A stretch of 64,000 nt of DNA, taken from Actinomadura macrotermitis (GTDB lineage Bacteria > Actinomycetota > Actinomycetes > Streptosporangiales > Streptosporangiaceae). The notes below the pieces were generated by a model. It searched no databases, was not told the DNA's origin, and saw only the letters and a program-made list of their open reading frames with translations. How positions within the stretch are numbered: the stretch's first letter is position 1; every line of letters starts with the position of its first letter. The translations under genes were made by a program, and so were the position numbers. Below, in pieces: positions 27,468 to 35,558 of the stretch. The stretch spans positions 806,001 through 870,000 of the forward strand of contig NZ_WEGH01000004.1 of assembly GCF_009604375.1 (NCBI RefSeq). The letters are read 5' to 3'.

Positions 27468-28675
27468 CGGCGGATCGTCTCCAGGAAGTCGCCGATGCGG
27501 CCGATGGCCTCCTCCAGCTCGTCGGCGTACTGCAGGGTGACGACGCGGAAGTGGTCGTGGGCGGGCCAGTTGAAGCCCGTCCCCTGCACGACCAGGATGT
27601 TCTGCTGCTCCAGCAGGTCGAGCGCGAACCGGGCGTCGTCCACGATCGGGTACATCTGCGGGTCGAGCCGGGGGAAGACGTACAGCGCGCCCTGCGGCCG
27701 CACGCAGCTCACGCCGGGCAGGTCGTTGAGCAGCTTGGCGGCGCGGTCGCGCTGCTCGCCGAGCCGGCCCGTCGGCAGCACCAGCTCGTCGATGCTCTGG
27801 TGGCCGCCGAGCGCCGCCTGGATGGCGTGCTGGCCGGGGACGTTCGGGCAGAGCCGCATGTTGGCCAGGATGTCCAGGCCCTCGATGTAGGACTCGGCGT
27901 GCTCCTTCGGCCCCGACAGCACGACCCAGCCGGACCGGAAGCCCGCGACGCGGTAGTTCTTGGACAGCCCGCCGAAGGTGAGGCAGAGCAGGTCGGGGGC
28001 GAGCGAGGCGATCGAGGTGTGCGCGGCCTCGTCGTACAGGATCCGGTCGTAGATCTCGTCGGCGAAGATCAGCAGGCCGTGCCGGCGGGCGACCTCGACC
28101 AGCCGCTCCAGCACCGGGCGCGAGTAGACGGCGCCGGTCGGGTTGTTCGGGTTGATGATCACCAGCGCCCGGGTGCGCTCGGTGATCTTGGCCTCGATGT
28201 CCTCGACCGAGGGCTGCCAGCCGTTCTGCTCGTCGCACAGGTAGTGCACCGGGGTGCCGCCGCACAGCGACGCGGCCGCCGTCCACAGCGGGTAGTCCGG
28301 CGCCGGGATCAGCACCTGGTCGCCGTCGTTCAGCAGCGCCTGCAGCGTCATCACGATCAGCTCGGACACGCCGTTGCCGAGGTAGACGTCCTCCACGTCC
28401 ACCCCGGCGATGCCCTGGTCCTGGTAGCGCTGCACGACGGCGCGCCGCGCGGGCAGGATGCCCTTGGAGTCGCTGTAGCCGTGCGCGTCCGGCAGATTGC
28501 GGATCATGTCCTGGAGCAGCTCGGGCGGCGCCTCGAAGCCGAACGGGGCGGGGTTGCCGATGTGCAGCTTGAGGATGCGGTGCCCGGCCTCCTCCAGCTG
28601 CCTGGCGCGCTTCAGCACCGGCCCGCGGATGTCGTAACAGACGTTGGTGAGCTTGCCCGACTGGGTGACCTGCAT
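27464..28675 (-). CDS. Class I/II aminotransferase (AlaA-like)
   Basis: 403-residue PLP enzyme, fold type I. It shows the AlaA-type N-terminus YDIRGPVLKRARQLEEAG and the substrate-loop HIGNPAPFGFEAP. NPNNPTGAVY marks the PLP Asn, FADEIYDRILYDEAAHTS the PLP Asp, and SLSKNYR-type GLSKNYRVAGFRSGW holds the Schiff-base Lys. It likely interconverts alanine/pyruvate with glutamate/2-oxoglutarate. A TATGGT box six bases before ATG 28675 suggests a leaderless transcript. The stop codon overlaps the stop of the convergent helicase gene within CTAG at 27464-27467. Confidence 0.9.
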   Translation of the reverse strand: MQVTQSGKLTNVCYDIRGPVLKRARQLEEAGHRILKLHIGNPAPFGFEAPPELLQDMIRNLPDAHGYSDSKGILPARRAVVQRYQDQGIAGVDVEDVYLGNGVSELIVMTLQALLNDGDQVLIPAPDYPLWTAAASLCGGTPVHYLCDEQNGWQPSVEDIEAKITERTRALVIINPNNPTGAVYSRPVLERLVEVARRHGLLIFADEIYDRILYDEAAHTSIASLAPDLLCLTFGGLSKNYRVAGFRSGWVVLSGPKEHAESYIEGLDILANMRLCPNVPGQHAIQAALGGHQSIDELVLPTGRLGEQRDRAAKLLNDLPGVSCVRPQGALYVFPRLDPQMYPIVDDARFALDLLEQQNILVVQGTGFNWPAHDHFRVVTLQYADELEEAIGRIGDFLETIRR

Positions 28676-28698
28676 GGACACACCATATCCGGGCCCGA

Positions 28699-29700
28699 TC
28701 ACGGCGTGGCGGACGGACCGCCGAGCGCACCGGCCACTCCCCAGCCGAGCAGGAGGCCGAGCAGCAGCCCGGCCGCGGCGCCCGCCGGCGTCGCCGGCCA
28801 GGTGCGCGGCCCGGGCTCGCGCGCCGCCAGCGCCAGGCAGCCGGGCAGCACGATCGTGCCCGCCAGCAGCAGCATCGCGTAGACCACATCGCGCAGGTCG
28901 GCGCGGAGCGAGCCGGCCAGCACGGCCAGCAGCGCGACCGCGCCGAACCCGACCGCCGGCGCGGTCGCGGCGCGCCCCCCGGCCACGACCGGCCCGAGGA
29001 CGACCACCACGCCCAGCATCATGATCGCGCCCGCCATGGCGAGGTCGGCGCGGCCGCCGAACGCGCCGGACACCACCGCCCCGGCCGCGACGGCGGCGAC
29101 CGCGCCGCCGATGATGACCCGCGACTCCGAGGGGCCGCCGGACCCGGTCCGGCGCAGCACGGCGTGCAGCGGGACCAGCAGGCCGGCCGCCGCCACGGCC
29201 GGGCCCGGCGTGGCGCCGGCCGCGAGGCCGTGCAGGCCCGCCGCCGGGAACAGCGCGCTCAGCAGCCGCACGCACCAGGCGGCGGCCGCGAGGCCGAGCA
29301 CGGTGCCGGCGGCGCCGGCCGCGAGGGCCTCGGCGGCGGCGAGGGCGCGGATGCGGCCGGCCGCGACGCCGCGGGCGCGCAGCCGCGCCGTCTCGCGGGC
29401 GCGCTGCGCGGCGGTGCCCGTGCAGGCGCGGTGCACCCCGAACGCCGCCACCAGCAGCGCGACGCCGCCGAACCCGGCGAGCACCGACCGCAGGCCGCTC
29501 GGCACCGTGCCGTCGACGACCTCGGCGTCACCGAGCGCGAGGGTGCCGGCGAGGAAGGCGACGGCGAGCATCACCGCACCGGCCAGGCCCGCGATGCGCC
29601 GCCGGCGCCCCCACAGCTCCCGCGCGACCCCGCCGTAGACCTCGGCGCGCGCCGCGCCGGGACCCACGTGCGCGACGACCGTGCCGCCCCGCGCCTCCAT
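28699..29700 (-). CDS. Polytopic membrane protein related to FtsX-like permeases
   Basis: 333 residues from ATG 29700 (GAAGG six bases upstream; ATG 29733 is an alternative). There are about ten hydrophobic segments. The stretch ETARLRARGVAAGRIRALAA, then AEALAAGAAG resembles the cytoplasmic coupling region of FtsX/MacB-type permeases, but no partner ATPase is adjacent. Composition is extremely Ala/Gly/Val-rich. Function unknown. The 29701-29976 gap separates it from the divergent peptide locus and holds only promoter-type sequence. Confidence 0.65.
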   Translation of the reverse strand: MEARGGTVVAHVGPGAARAEVYGGVARELWGRRRRIAGLAGAVMLAVAFLAGTLALGDAEVVDGTVPSGLRSVLAGFGGVALLVAAFGVHRACTGTAAQRARETARLRARGVAAGRIRALAAAEALAAGAAGTVLGLAAAAWCVRLLSALFPAAGLHGLAAGATPGPAVAAAGLLVPLHAVLRRTGSGGPSESRVIIGGAVAAVAAGAVVSGAFGGRADLAMAGAIMMLGVVVVLGPVVAGGRAATAPAVGFGAVALLAVLAGSLRADLRDVVYAMLLLAGTIVLPGCLALAAREPGPRTWPATPAGAAAGLLLGLLLGWGVAGALGGPSATP

Positions 29701-29976
29701 GACCGACCTTCGTGCCTCTGCCGCATTGCCCATACAGAAGATCGTCGGCCGACGGCACCCCCTGCGTCGTCGGGCCGGAAGAGACACCGCCCCTGCGCCA
29801 TGAGGCGCATCCGCATGGCACCGCCTACGCCCGGCGGCGTACGGCACACGGGCGCGACCGGAGGCTGCGGCGCTCGCCGCCAGGCCTGTTAGCGCGACGG
29901 CAGACGGACGGCAGGGCGCTGGTAGGGGCGGCGCGCACGATGGGGCGTCCGTTGTCGAGCCCTCCCAGGAGGCGTC

Positions 29977-30186
29977 ATGGTCAAATCCGTCCTGTCCATC
30001 GGTGAGCGGTTGCTCACCACGGTGCTGCCGGGCGCGGACGCGTCGGCCTGCTGTCCGCCGGACTGCTGGACCGAGGCGCACTGCGCCGGGAGCTGCGTCG
30101 TGTCGTGCCGCTACTGCTACAACTGCCGGTGCGAGGCCGTCAACCGCGGCTGCTCCTACGACTGCGGCCGTTCCGTCCCCTGCTGA
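29977..30186 (+). CDS. Precursor of a 12-cysteine exported peptide
   Basis: 69 residues. The N-terminal leader MVKSVLSIGERLLTTVLPGA is amphipathic and hydrophobic but too short and weak for a classical Sec signal. It runs to ADASA, then a core of about 45 residues begins CCPPDCW and ends SVPC. The core has 12 cysteines (positions 25, 26, 30, 36, 40, 44, 47, 50, 52, 59, 63, 69), an even number that allows six disulfides, plus several aromatic residues. ASA at 22-24 would suit an S26 peptidase. A perfect AGGAGG sits five bases before the ATG. The next genes encode redox, export and peptidase proteins. No named family is recognised. Metal binding is an alternative role. Confidence 0.85.
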   Translation: MVKSVLSIGERLLTTVLPGADASACCPPDCWTEAHCAGSCVVSCRYCYNCRCEAVNRGCSYDCGRSVPC

Positions 30187-30194
30187 TCCGATGA

Positions 30195-30225
30195 GGTCCC
30201 GGGGCGGCCGGCCCGCCCCGGGACC
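30195..30225 (+). terminator. Strong hairpin after the peptide gene (partial terminator/attenuator)
   Basis: GGTCCCGGGGCGG (30195-30207) pairs perfectly with CCGCCCCGGGACC (30213-30225), a 13-bp stem with loop CCGGC. It lies 8 bases after the peptide stop and 17 before the next ATG. Such a stem between a precursor gene and its processing genes commonly lets the peptide message exceed that of the machinery. Confidence 0.75.
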
Positions 30226-30242
30226 GTCCCGGGAGTGCCCTC

Positions 30243-30776
30243 ATGGGTTATCTGATCCTCGCCTGCCAGTGCCTGCTGGCCGGGGTGTTCGCGGTGTCGG
30301 CGGCGAGCAAGCTGCCCGTCCCCGCGTTCGGCCGCGCGGGCGCGTTCGACGACTTCGCCTGGTCGCTGCGGCGGCTGCGGCTCGTCCCGCCGCAGCGGGC
30401 GAAGGCGGTCGCGGCGGTGGTCGTGGCGGCCGAGGCGGCCGCCGCCGTCCTGCTCTGCCTGCCCTCGGCGGCCGGGCCGGTCGCCGCCGCCGCGCTGCTG
30501 TCGGTCCTGTCGGCCGGGATCGCGGTGAGCCTCGCACGCGGCGACCGGGTGCCGTGCCGCTGCTTCGGGGCGTCGGAGGCGCCGCTCGGCGCCGCGCACC
30601 TGATCCGCAACGGCCTGCTGCTGGCGGCGGCGGTGACCGCCACCGCCGGCCGCCTCGCCGGCCCCGTCCACCTGGGCCACCCCGCCGGGGTGACGGTGGC
30701 GCTCGCCGGGGCCGCCCTCGGCCTCGTCCTCGTCCTGCTGTTCGACGACCTGACCTCGCTGTTCGCCCGAAGCTAG
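30243..30776 (+). CDS. MauE/DoxX-like redox membrane protein
   Basis: 177 residues with four predicted membrane segments. The N-terminus YLILACQCLLAGVFAVSAAS and VPCRCFGASEAPLGAAHLIR (Cys105-Arg-Cys107-Phe-Gly) are hallmarks of the MauE family. MauE is needed with MauD to form the six disulfides of the methylamine dehydrogenase small subunit. Here the structural mau genes are absent, and a 12-Cys peptide stands next door, so the inferred role is transfer of oxidising equivalents to that peptide. GGGAG lies before the ATG. It is followed 8 bp later by the TlpA/MauD-like gene. Confidence 0.88.
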   Translation: MGYLILACQCLLAGVFAVSAASKLPVPAFGRAGAFDDFAWSLRRLRLVPPQRAKAVAAVVVAAEAAAAVLLCLPSAAGPVAAAALLSVLSAGIAVSLARGDRVPCRCFGASEAPLGAAHLIRNGLLLAAAVTATAGRLAGPVHLGHPAGVTVALAGAALGLVLVLLFDDLTSLFARS

Positions 30777-30784
30777 GAGCCCCC

Positions 30785-31318
30785 ATGCCCTATCTCGCCG
30801 CCGCCGTCGTCCTGCTCGGCGCCCTCACCGTCTTGAACCTGCTGCTCACCGTCACCATCATCCGGCGGCTGCGCGACCAGCCGCAGCACGACCACGACCG
30901 CGACGAGGCCGCCGCGCTGCCGTTCAGCCTGCTGGAGACCGGGACGCCGGTGCCCGCCGTCCAGGCCGCCGACCTCGCCGGGCGGCCCGTCGACTTCACC
31001 GGCGGCACCACCGTGGTCGGGTTCTTCTCCGGCTCCTGCCAGTCCTGCCGCGCCCACGTCGAGCCGTTCCTGGCCTACGTGCGGGGCCGGGCCGTCACCG
31101 ACGCGGTCGCGGTGGTGAGCGGCGACGCCGCCGAGGGCGCGGACCTGGTCGCCGCGCTGCGCGAGCACGTCCGGGTGGTCGCCGAACCCGCCGACGGGCG
31201 GCTCGCGGCGGCGTTCAAGGTCGGGGTGTTCCCGACCTTCTACCTGGTCGGGCCGGACGCCACGGTCGCGGCCGGGCACACCAGCATCCGGGCGCTGCCC
31301 GCGCCGGTGGCCGCGTGA
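30785..31318 (+). CDS. TlpA/MauD-like membrane-anchored thiol-disulfide oxidoreductase
   Basis: 177 residues. One N-terminal membrane anchor spans about 3-25. A thioredoxin fold follows, with active site GFFSGSCQSCRAHVEPFL (Cys85-Gln-Ser-Cys88) and cis-proline in FKVGVFPTFYLV (Pro150). The catalytic domain should lie outside the membrane. Paired with MauE it is a likely oxidase or isomerase for the Cys-rich peptide. AGGAG precedes the ATG. Its stop overlaps the GTG of the ABC exporter by four bases (GTGA), so the two are translationally coupled. Confidence 0.9.
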   Translation: MPYLAAAVVLLGALTVLNLLLTVTIIRRLRDQPQHDHDRDEAAALPFSLLETGTPVPAVQAADLAGRPVDFTGGTTVVGFFSGSCQSCRAHVEPFLAYVRGRAVTDAVAVVSGDAAEGADLVAALREHVRVVAEPADGRLAAAFKVGVFPTFYLVGPDATVAAGHTSIRALPAPVAA

Positions 31319-33171
31319 CCGGTGCGCCGCGGGGCGGCGCCCGCGGCGCCGCCCGGCGCCTGCCGGGGCTGCTCCGGCTCACCTGGCGGGCGGCCCCGGC
31401 GGCCGCCACCGGCCACCTCGCCGTGGTCGCGGCCGGCGGGCTCGTCCCGCCGGCGGCGGCCTGGGTCACCAAGCTGCTGCTCGACCGGCTCACCGGCGGC
31501 GGCGCGGTGCTCGCGCCGGTCCTCGCGCTCGCCGTGCTCGGCGCGGTGCTGGCGATGACCTCGCACCTCACCCGGTACCTGGACGCGCAGGTCCGCCGCG
31601 AGGTGGGCCTGGCGATGCAGGACCGGCTGTTCGCCTCGGTGAACGCCTTCACCGGCGTGCGGCGCTTCGAGGACCCGCGGTTCCTGGACCGCATCCGGAT
31701 GGCGCAGCAGGCGGGCCAGACCACCCCCATGCAGCTGGTGTCGGCGGTCTTCATGGGGGTGCAGAGCGCGCTCACGCTCGCCGGGTTCGTCACGGCGCTG
31801 CTGGTGATCAGCGCGCCGATGACCGCGTTCGTGCTGGTCTCGGCGCTGCCGCTGCTGCTCGTCGAGCTGCGCCTGGCGCGGCGGCGGGCGGAGTTCCTGT
31901 GGGGCACCAGCCCGGCGGCGCGGCGGCAGGGCCTGTTCGCCGGGCTGCAGACCGACGTGCGCGCCGCGACCGAGATCCGGCTGTACGGGCTCGGCGGCTG
32001 GTTCCGCGAGCGGATGCTCGGCGAGACCCGCGCGATCAACCGCGCCGAGCGGACGCTGGACCGGCGGGTGCTCGGCGGCCAGGGCGGCCTCGCGCTCGCG
32101 GGCGCGCTGGTGGCGGGCGCGGGCCTGGTGTGGGCGGTGCTGCGGGTGCGCGCGGGCGTCCTCACCGTCGGCGACATCGCGCTGTTCGCGGCGGCGGTCG
32201 GCGGCACGCAGGGGTCGCTGGAGGGCATCGTCGCGCGCGCCGCCGACGGCTACCAGGCGCTGCTCGTGCTCGCCCACTACGAGGCGGTGGTGAACGCCGG
32301 GCCCGACCTGCCGGCGCCCGCCGTCCGCCGCCGCGCGCCGGAGCTGCGCGCGGGCATCGAGCTGCGGGACGTGTGGTTCCGGTACGCCGACGGCCACCCG
32401 TGGGCGCTGCGCGGGATCTCGCTGACGATCCCCGCCGGGCGCGCGACCGCGCTCGTCGGCCGCAACGGCGCGGGCAAGAGCACCCTGGTCAAGCTGCTCT
32501 GCCGGCTGTACGACCCGACCCGCGGCGCCATCCTGTGGGACGGCGTGGACCTGCGCGACATCCCGCCCGAGGAGCTGCGCGAGCGGATCGGCGCGGTGTT
32601 CCAGCACCCGGTCGGCTACGACCTGACGGCGCGGGAGAACATCGGCATCGGCGACCTGTCCGCCCTGCACGACCTGGACCGCATCCGCGCGGCGGCGGTG
32701 CGCGCGGGCGTCGACGCCAAGCTGGCGGGCCTGCCCGACGGCTACGACACGATGCTCGGCCGGGAGTTCTTCAGCGACTCCGACGCCGACGGGGTCATGC
32801 TGTCGGGCGGCCAGTGGCAGCGGGTGGCGCTGGCGCGGGCGTTCCTGCGCGACGCCCGCGACCTGCTCGTCCTGGACGAGCCGGGCACCGGCCTCGACGC
32901 CGCCGCCGAGCACGCCGTGCACCGGCGGCTGCGCGAGCACCGCGCGGGCCGCACCAGCCTGCTGATCTCGCACCGGCTGAGCGCGGTCCGCGACGCCGAC
33001 GCCATCGTGGTGCTGGCGGGCGGGGAGGTGGCCGAGACCGGCGACCACGCGGCGCTGATGCGCGCCGGCGGCGAGTACGCCGGGCTGTTCCGGCTGCAGG
33101 CCGACGGCTACCGCCTCGACGACACCGAGGAAGACCCCGCCGCCGGCCCCTCACCCCTCACGGCGCGATAG
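31315..33171 (+). CDS. ABC exporter, fused membrane and ATPase domains
   Basis: 618 residues, a half-transporter of type IV/B-type layout. Six membrane segments lie in about residues 20-320, then the ATPase: Walker A GRNGAGKSTLVKL near 383, Q-loop GAVFQHPVGYDL, signature MLSGGQWQRVALARAF near 496, Walker B LLVLDEPG and switch His in LISHRLS. There is no N-terminal C39 peptidase domain, so leader removal must be done by another protein; the S26 peptidase gene adjoins it. Likely cargo is the 12-Cys peptide. Start GTG overlaps the tlpA-like stop. The 3' end overlaps the convergent peptidase gene by 21 bp. Confidence 0.9.
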   Translation: MTGAPRGGARGAARRLPGLLRLTWRAAPAAATGHLAVVAAGGLVPPAAAWVTKLLLDRLTGGGAVLAPVLALAVLGAVLAMTSHLTRYLDAQVRREVGLAMQDRLFASVNAFTGVRRFEDPRFLDRIRMAQQAGQTTPMQLVSAVFMGVQSALTLAGFVTALLVISAPMTAFVLVSALPLLLVELRLARRRAEFLWGTSPAARRQGLFAGLQTDVRAATEIRLYGLGGWFRERMLGETRAINRAERTLDRRVLGGQGGLALAGALVAGAGLVWAVLRVRAGVLTVGDIALFAAAVGGTQGSLEGIVARAADGYQALLVLAHYEAVVNAGPDLPAPAVRRRAPELRAGIELRDVWFRYADGHPWALRGISLTIPAGRATALVGRNGAGKSTLVKLLCRLYDPTRGAILWDGVDLRDIPPEELRERIGAVFQHPVGYDLTARENIGIGDLSALHDLDRIRAAAVRAGVDAKLAGLPDGYDTMLGREFFSDSDADGVMLSGGQWQRVALARAFLRDARDLLVLDEPGTGLDAAAEHAVHRRLREHRAGRTSLLISHRLSAVRDADAIVVLAGGEVAETGDHAALMRAGGEYAGLFRLQADGYRLDDTEEDPAAGPSPLTAR

Positions 33172-33597
33172 CCGCCGCACCGCCACGCCGAGCACGCCGT
33201 CCAGCGGGAAGTACCCCCACTGCCGCGAGTCGGCGCTGCGGGCGCCGTCGCCGAGCACCACCACCTTGCCCGGCGGCACCAGCGGGTCGGGCACGGCCGG
33301 GCGCACCCGTTCGGGGACCGGGTCGCCCGGCAGCGCCGCGACGCGCTTGACGAACCAGCGCGTCGTCGCCAGGCCGCCGGCGGGCGGGTCGTGCGGCCCG
33401 GCGAGCACCACCACGTCCCCCCGCCGCACGCTCCGGCGCCGCAGCACCAGCACCCGGTCGCCGCTCACGTAGGTCGGCTCCATGCTCGGGCCGCCCACGG
33501 TGACCACCACCAGCCGGCGGCGGGCCGCGGCGAGGGCCGCGCCGGCCGCGAGGGCCGTGCCGGCCGCCGTTCCGCTCACCCACAGCAGCACGCTCAT
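33151..33597 (-). CDS. S26-family signal peptidase
   Basis: 148 residues with one N-terminal membrane segment (about 5-25). The catalytic serine is in GGPSMEPTYVSGDRVLV (Ser38), the general base lysine in WFVKRVAALPGD (Lys84), and box E is GDGARSADSRQWGYFPLDGV. This is shorter than housekeeping LepB and suits a dedicated peptidase. It probably cuts the peptide leader at ASA. A GATACT box seven bases before ATG 33597 suggests a leaderless promoter. It is encoded opposite the exporter, with a 21-bp tail overlap, and divergent from the SARP regulator gene. Confidence 0.88.
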   Translation of the reverse strand: MSVLLWVSGTAAGTALAAGAALAAARRRLVVVTVGGPSMEPTYVSGDRVLVLRRRSVRRGDVVVLAGPHDPPAGGLATTRWFVKRVAALPGDPVPERVRPAVPDPLVPPGKVVVLGDGARSADSRQWGYFPLDGVLGVAVRRLSRREG

Positions 33598-33712
33598 CGT
33601 GTTCAGTATCGGGGGGTTCCGGGGTCTCGGCAAAGATCGATTTCGGGCGCATGATGCAGAGCGGGAGGGCGCACGATCACCCCCGCCGCGCCCTGGAACT
33701 CAGGAGATCCCG

Positions 33713-35500
33713 ATGATGTTCCATGTTCTCGGTCCCGTCGAGATCCGGCACGAGGGACGTTCCCTGCGCCCGGCCGGCTCGCACCAGCGGACCGTCCTCG
33801 CCCTGCTGCTGCTGAACGCCGACCGTCCCGTCCCGCTCGCCCGCGTCATCGAGGCCGTGTGGGGCGACCGGGCCCCGCGCACCGCGACCGCCAAGGTCCA
33901 CAACCTGGTCTGCGGGCTGCGCAAGCTCATCGCCGGTTGCCTCGGCCCCGCCGAGGCCACCCGGATCATCGCCACCCGCGCCCCCGGCTACCTCGCCCAG
34001 CCGGGCCCCGGGCGGCTCGACCTCGCCGAGTTCGAGCACCGCTGGTGCCTCGCCCGCGCGCACGAGCGCGCCGGGCGCCCCGAGCCCGCCCGCGCCGAGC
34101 TCGCCACCGCCCTGGACCTGTGGCGCGGCACCGCGCTCGGCGACGTCGCGGCCCCGCTCGCGGACGCGATGGGACCGGTCCTGGAAGAGCGGCGGCTCAC
34201 CGCGCTGGAGGAGCGCATCGCCCTGGACCTGCGCCTCGGCCGGCACGCCGACCTGGTGTCGGAGCTGTCGGCGCTGCTGGCCGCGCATCCCTTCCGGGAG
34301 GGGCTGCGCGGCCAGATGATGACGGCGTTACGGCAGGCCGGGCGTCCGGCCGAGGCCCTCGCGGTCTACCGGCAGGGGCGGCGGCTGATGACCGAGGAAC
34401 TCGGCCTGGAACCGGGCGCCGAGCTGCGCCGGCTGCACGAGTCGATCCTGGCCGGCCGGGCGGACGACCGGCCGGCCGCCCGGACGCGCCCCGCCGCGCC
34501 CGTCCGGCCGGTGCCGACGCAGCTGCCGCGCGACGACGCCGGGTTCACCGGCCGGCGGGCCGCCGTCGCCGCGCTCGCGGCGGCGCTCGCCGGGCCGGGC
34601 CGGATGGCGCCGGTGGCGGTCGTGTCCGGCATGCCGGGCATCGGCAAGACGACCCTGGCGGTGCACGCGGCGCACCGGCTGCGCGACCGCTTCCCCGACG
34701 GGCAGCTCTACCTGGAGCTGCGCGGCTCGTCCGCCCGGCCGGTGCCGCCGGGCGACGCGCTGCGCCGCCTCATCCGGGCGCTCGGCGCGGCTCCCCCGCC
34801 CACCGGCTCCTCGGACGAGCTCGCCGCGCTGTACCGGACGGCGCTCGCCGGCCGGCGGATGCTGATCGTCCTGGACGACGCGGCGGCCGAGGGGCAGGTG
34901 CGGCCGCTGCTGCCCGGCGGCCCGGGCTGCGCGGTGCTGGTCACCTCCCGCCGGGCGCTCGCCGCGCTGGACGCCGACACCCGGCTGCCGCTGGAGGTGT
35001 TCTCCCGCGCCGAGTCGCTGGAGTTCCTGGCGCGCGCGGCGGGCGGCGCGGCGATCCGCCGCGAGGCGGGCGCGGCCCGGCTGCTCGCCGGGCTCTGCGG
35101 CGACCTGCCGCTCGCGCTGCGGATCGTCGCGGCCAAGCTGACCGCGCACCCCCAGCACGGCCCGGGCGAGCTCGCCCGGCGCCTGGCCGCGGCCCCGCTG
35201 CTGCTCGACGAACTGTGCATCGGCGACCTGGACGTGCGCACCCGGCTGGACGCCCACCTGCGCCGCTCCCCCCGGGACCAGCGCGCCAGCCTGCGGGTGC
35301 TCGCGCGCGCCGGGCGGCGGCCGTTCTCGCTGCCGTCGGCGGCGGTCGCGCTCGCCACCGACCCGGCCGACGCCGCGCGCCGCCTGGAGGCGCTCGGCGA
35401 GGCGCACCTGGTGTCGTTCGGCAGCGACGCCCGGTACCGCATCCATCCGCTGGTACGCGCGCTGACCGGCCAGGACGCGGCCCGCGACGGACGATTGTGA
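33713..35500 (+). CDS. SARP-type regulator with BTAD and NB-ARC domains
   Basis: 595 residues. The N-terminal winged helix (FHVLGPVEIRHEGRSLRPAG) spans about 1-95. A BTAD domain follows at about 100-250, including LYRQGRR-like AEALAVYRQGRRLMTEELGL. Then comes an STAND/NB-ARC ATPase with P-loop VVSGMPGIGKTTLAVHAAHR near 303 and LIVLDDAAAEGQVRPLLPG. The layout matches pathway-specific activators of antibiotic and peptide clusters. AGGAG lies six bases before ATG 33713. Position next to the peptide locus suggests it activates that locus. Confidence 0.9.
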   Translation: MMFHVLGPVEIRHEGRSLRPAGSHQRTVLALLLLNADRPVPLARVIEAVWGDRAPRTATAKVHNLVCGLRKLIAGCLGPAEATRIIATRAPGYLAQPGPGRLDLAEFEHRWCLARAHERAGRPEPARAELATALDLWRGTALGDVAAPLADAMGPVLEERRLTALEERIALDLRLGRHADLVSELSALLAAHPFREGLRGQMMTALRQAGRPAEALAVYRQGRRLMTEELGLEPGAELRRLHESILAGRADDRPAARTRPAAPVRPVPTQLPRDDAGFTGRRAAVAALAAALAGPGRMAPVAVVSGMPGIGKTTLAVHAAHRLRDRFPDGQLYLELRGSSARPVPPGDALRRLIRALGAAPPPTGSSDELAALYRTALAGRRMLIVLDDAAAEGQVRPLLPGGPGCAVLVTSRRALAALDADTRLPLEVFSRAESLEFLARAAGGAAIRREAGAARLLAGLCGDLPLALRIVAAKLTAHPQHGPGELARRLAAAPLLLDELCIGDLDVRTRLDAHLRRSPRDQRASLRVLARAGRRPFSLPSAAVALATDPADAARRLEALGEAHLVSFGSDARYRIHPLVRALTGQDAARDGRL

Positions 35501-35505
35501 CGTGG

Positions 35506-35541
35506 CCGACATACATGCAGGCTTGCTTGCTTGTATGTCGG
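35506..35541. promoter_or_regulatory. Inverted repeat operator before the TetR gene
   Basis: CCGACATACA (35506-35515) and TGTATGTCGG (35532-35541) are perfect 10-bp arms around a 16-base spacer holding two GCTTGC copies. It sits just before a TACTTT -10 box (35547-35552) of the TetR gene, so it is a likely autoregulatory operator. Confidence 0.8.
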
Positions 35542-35558
35542 GCACGTACTTTTCGGGT

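Noticed and set aside
24714..28889. A 1391-codon open frame on the minus strand
   Set aside because: It is antisense to the MarR and DinG-like genes, with composition typical of high-GC shadow frames and no domain.
29977..30186. Metallothionein
   Set aside because: Cysteine density would allow it, but the leader, the redox and export genes next door, and the aromatic residues fit an oxidised secreted peptide better. Kept as an alternative only.
31315..33171. Lanthipeptide or C39-peptidase bacteriocin exporter
   Set aside because: No LanB/LanC/LanM gene is present, the exporter has no N-terminal peptidase domain, and the leader lacks a double-glycine site.
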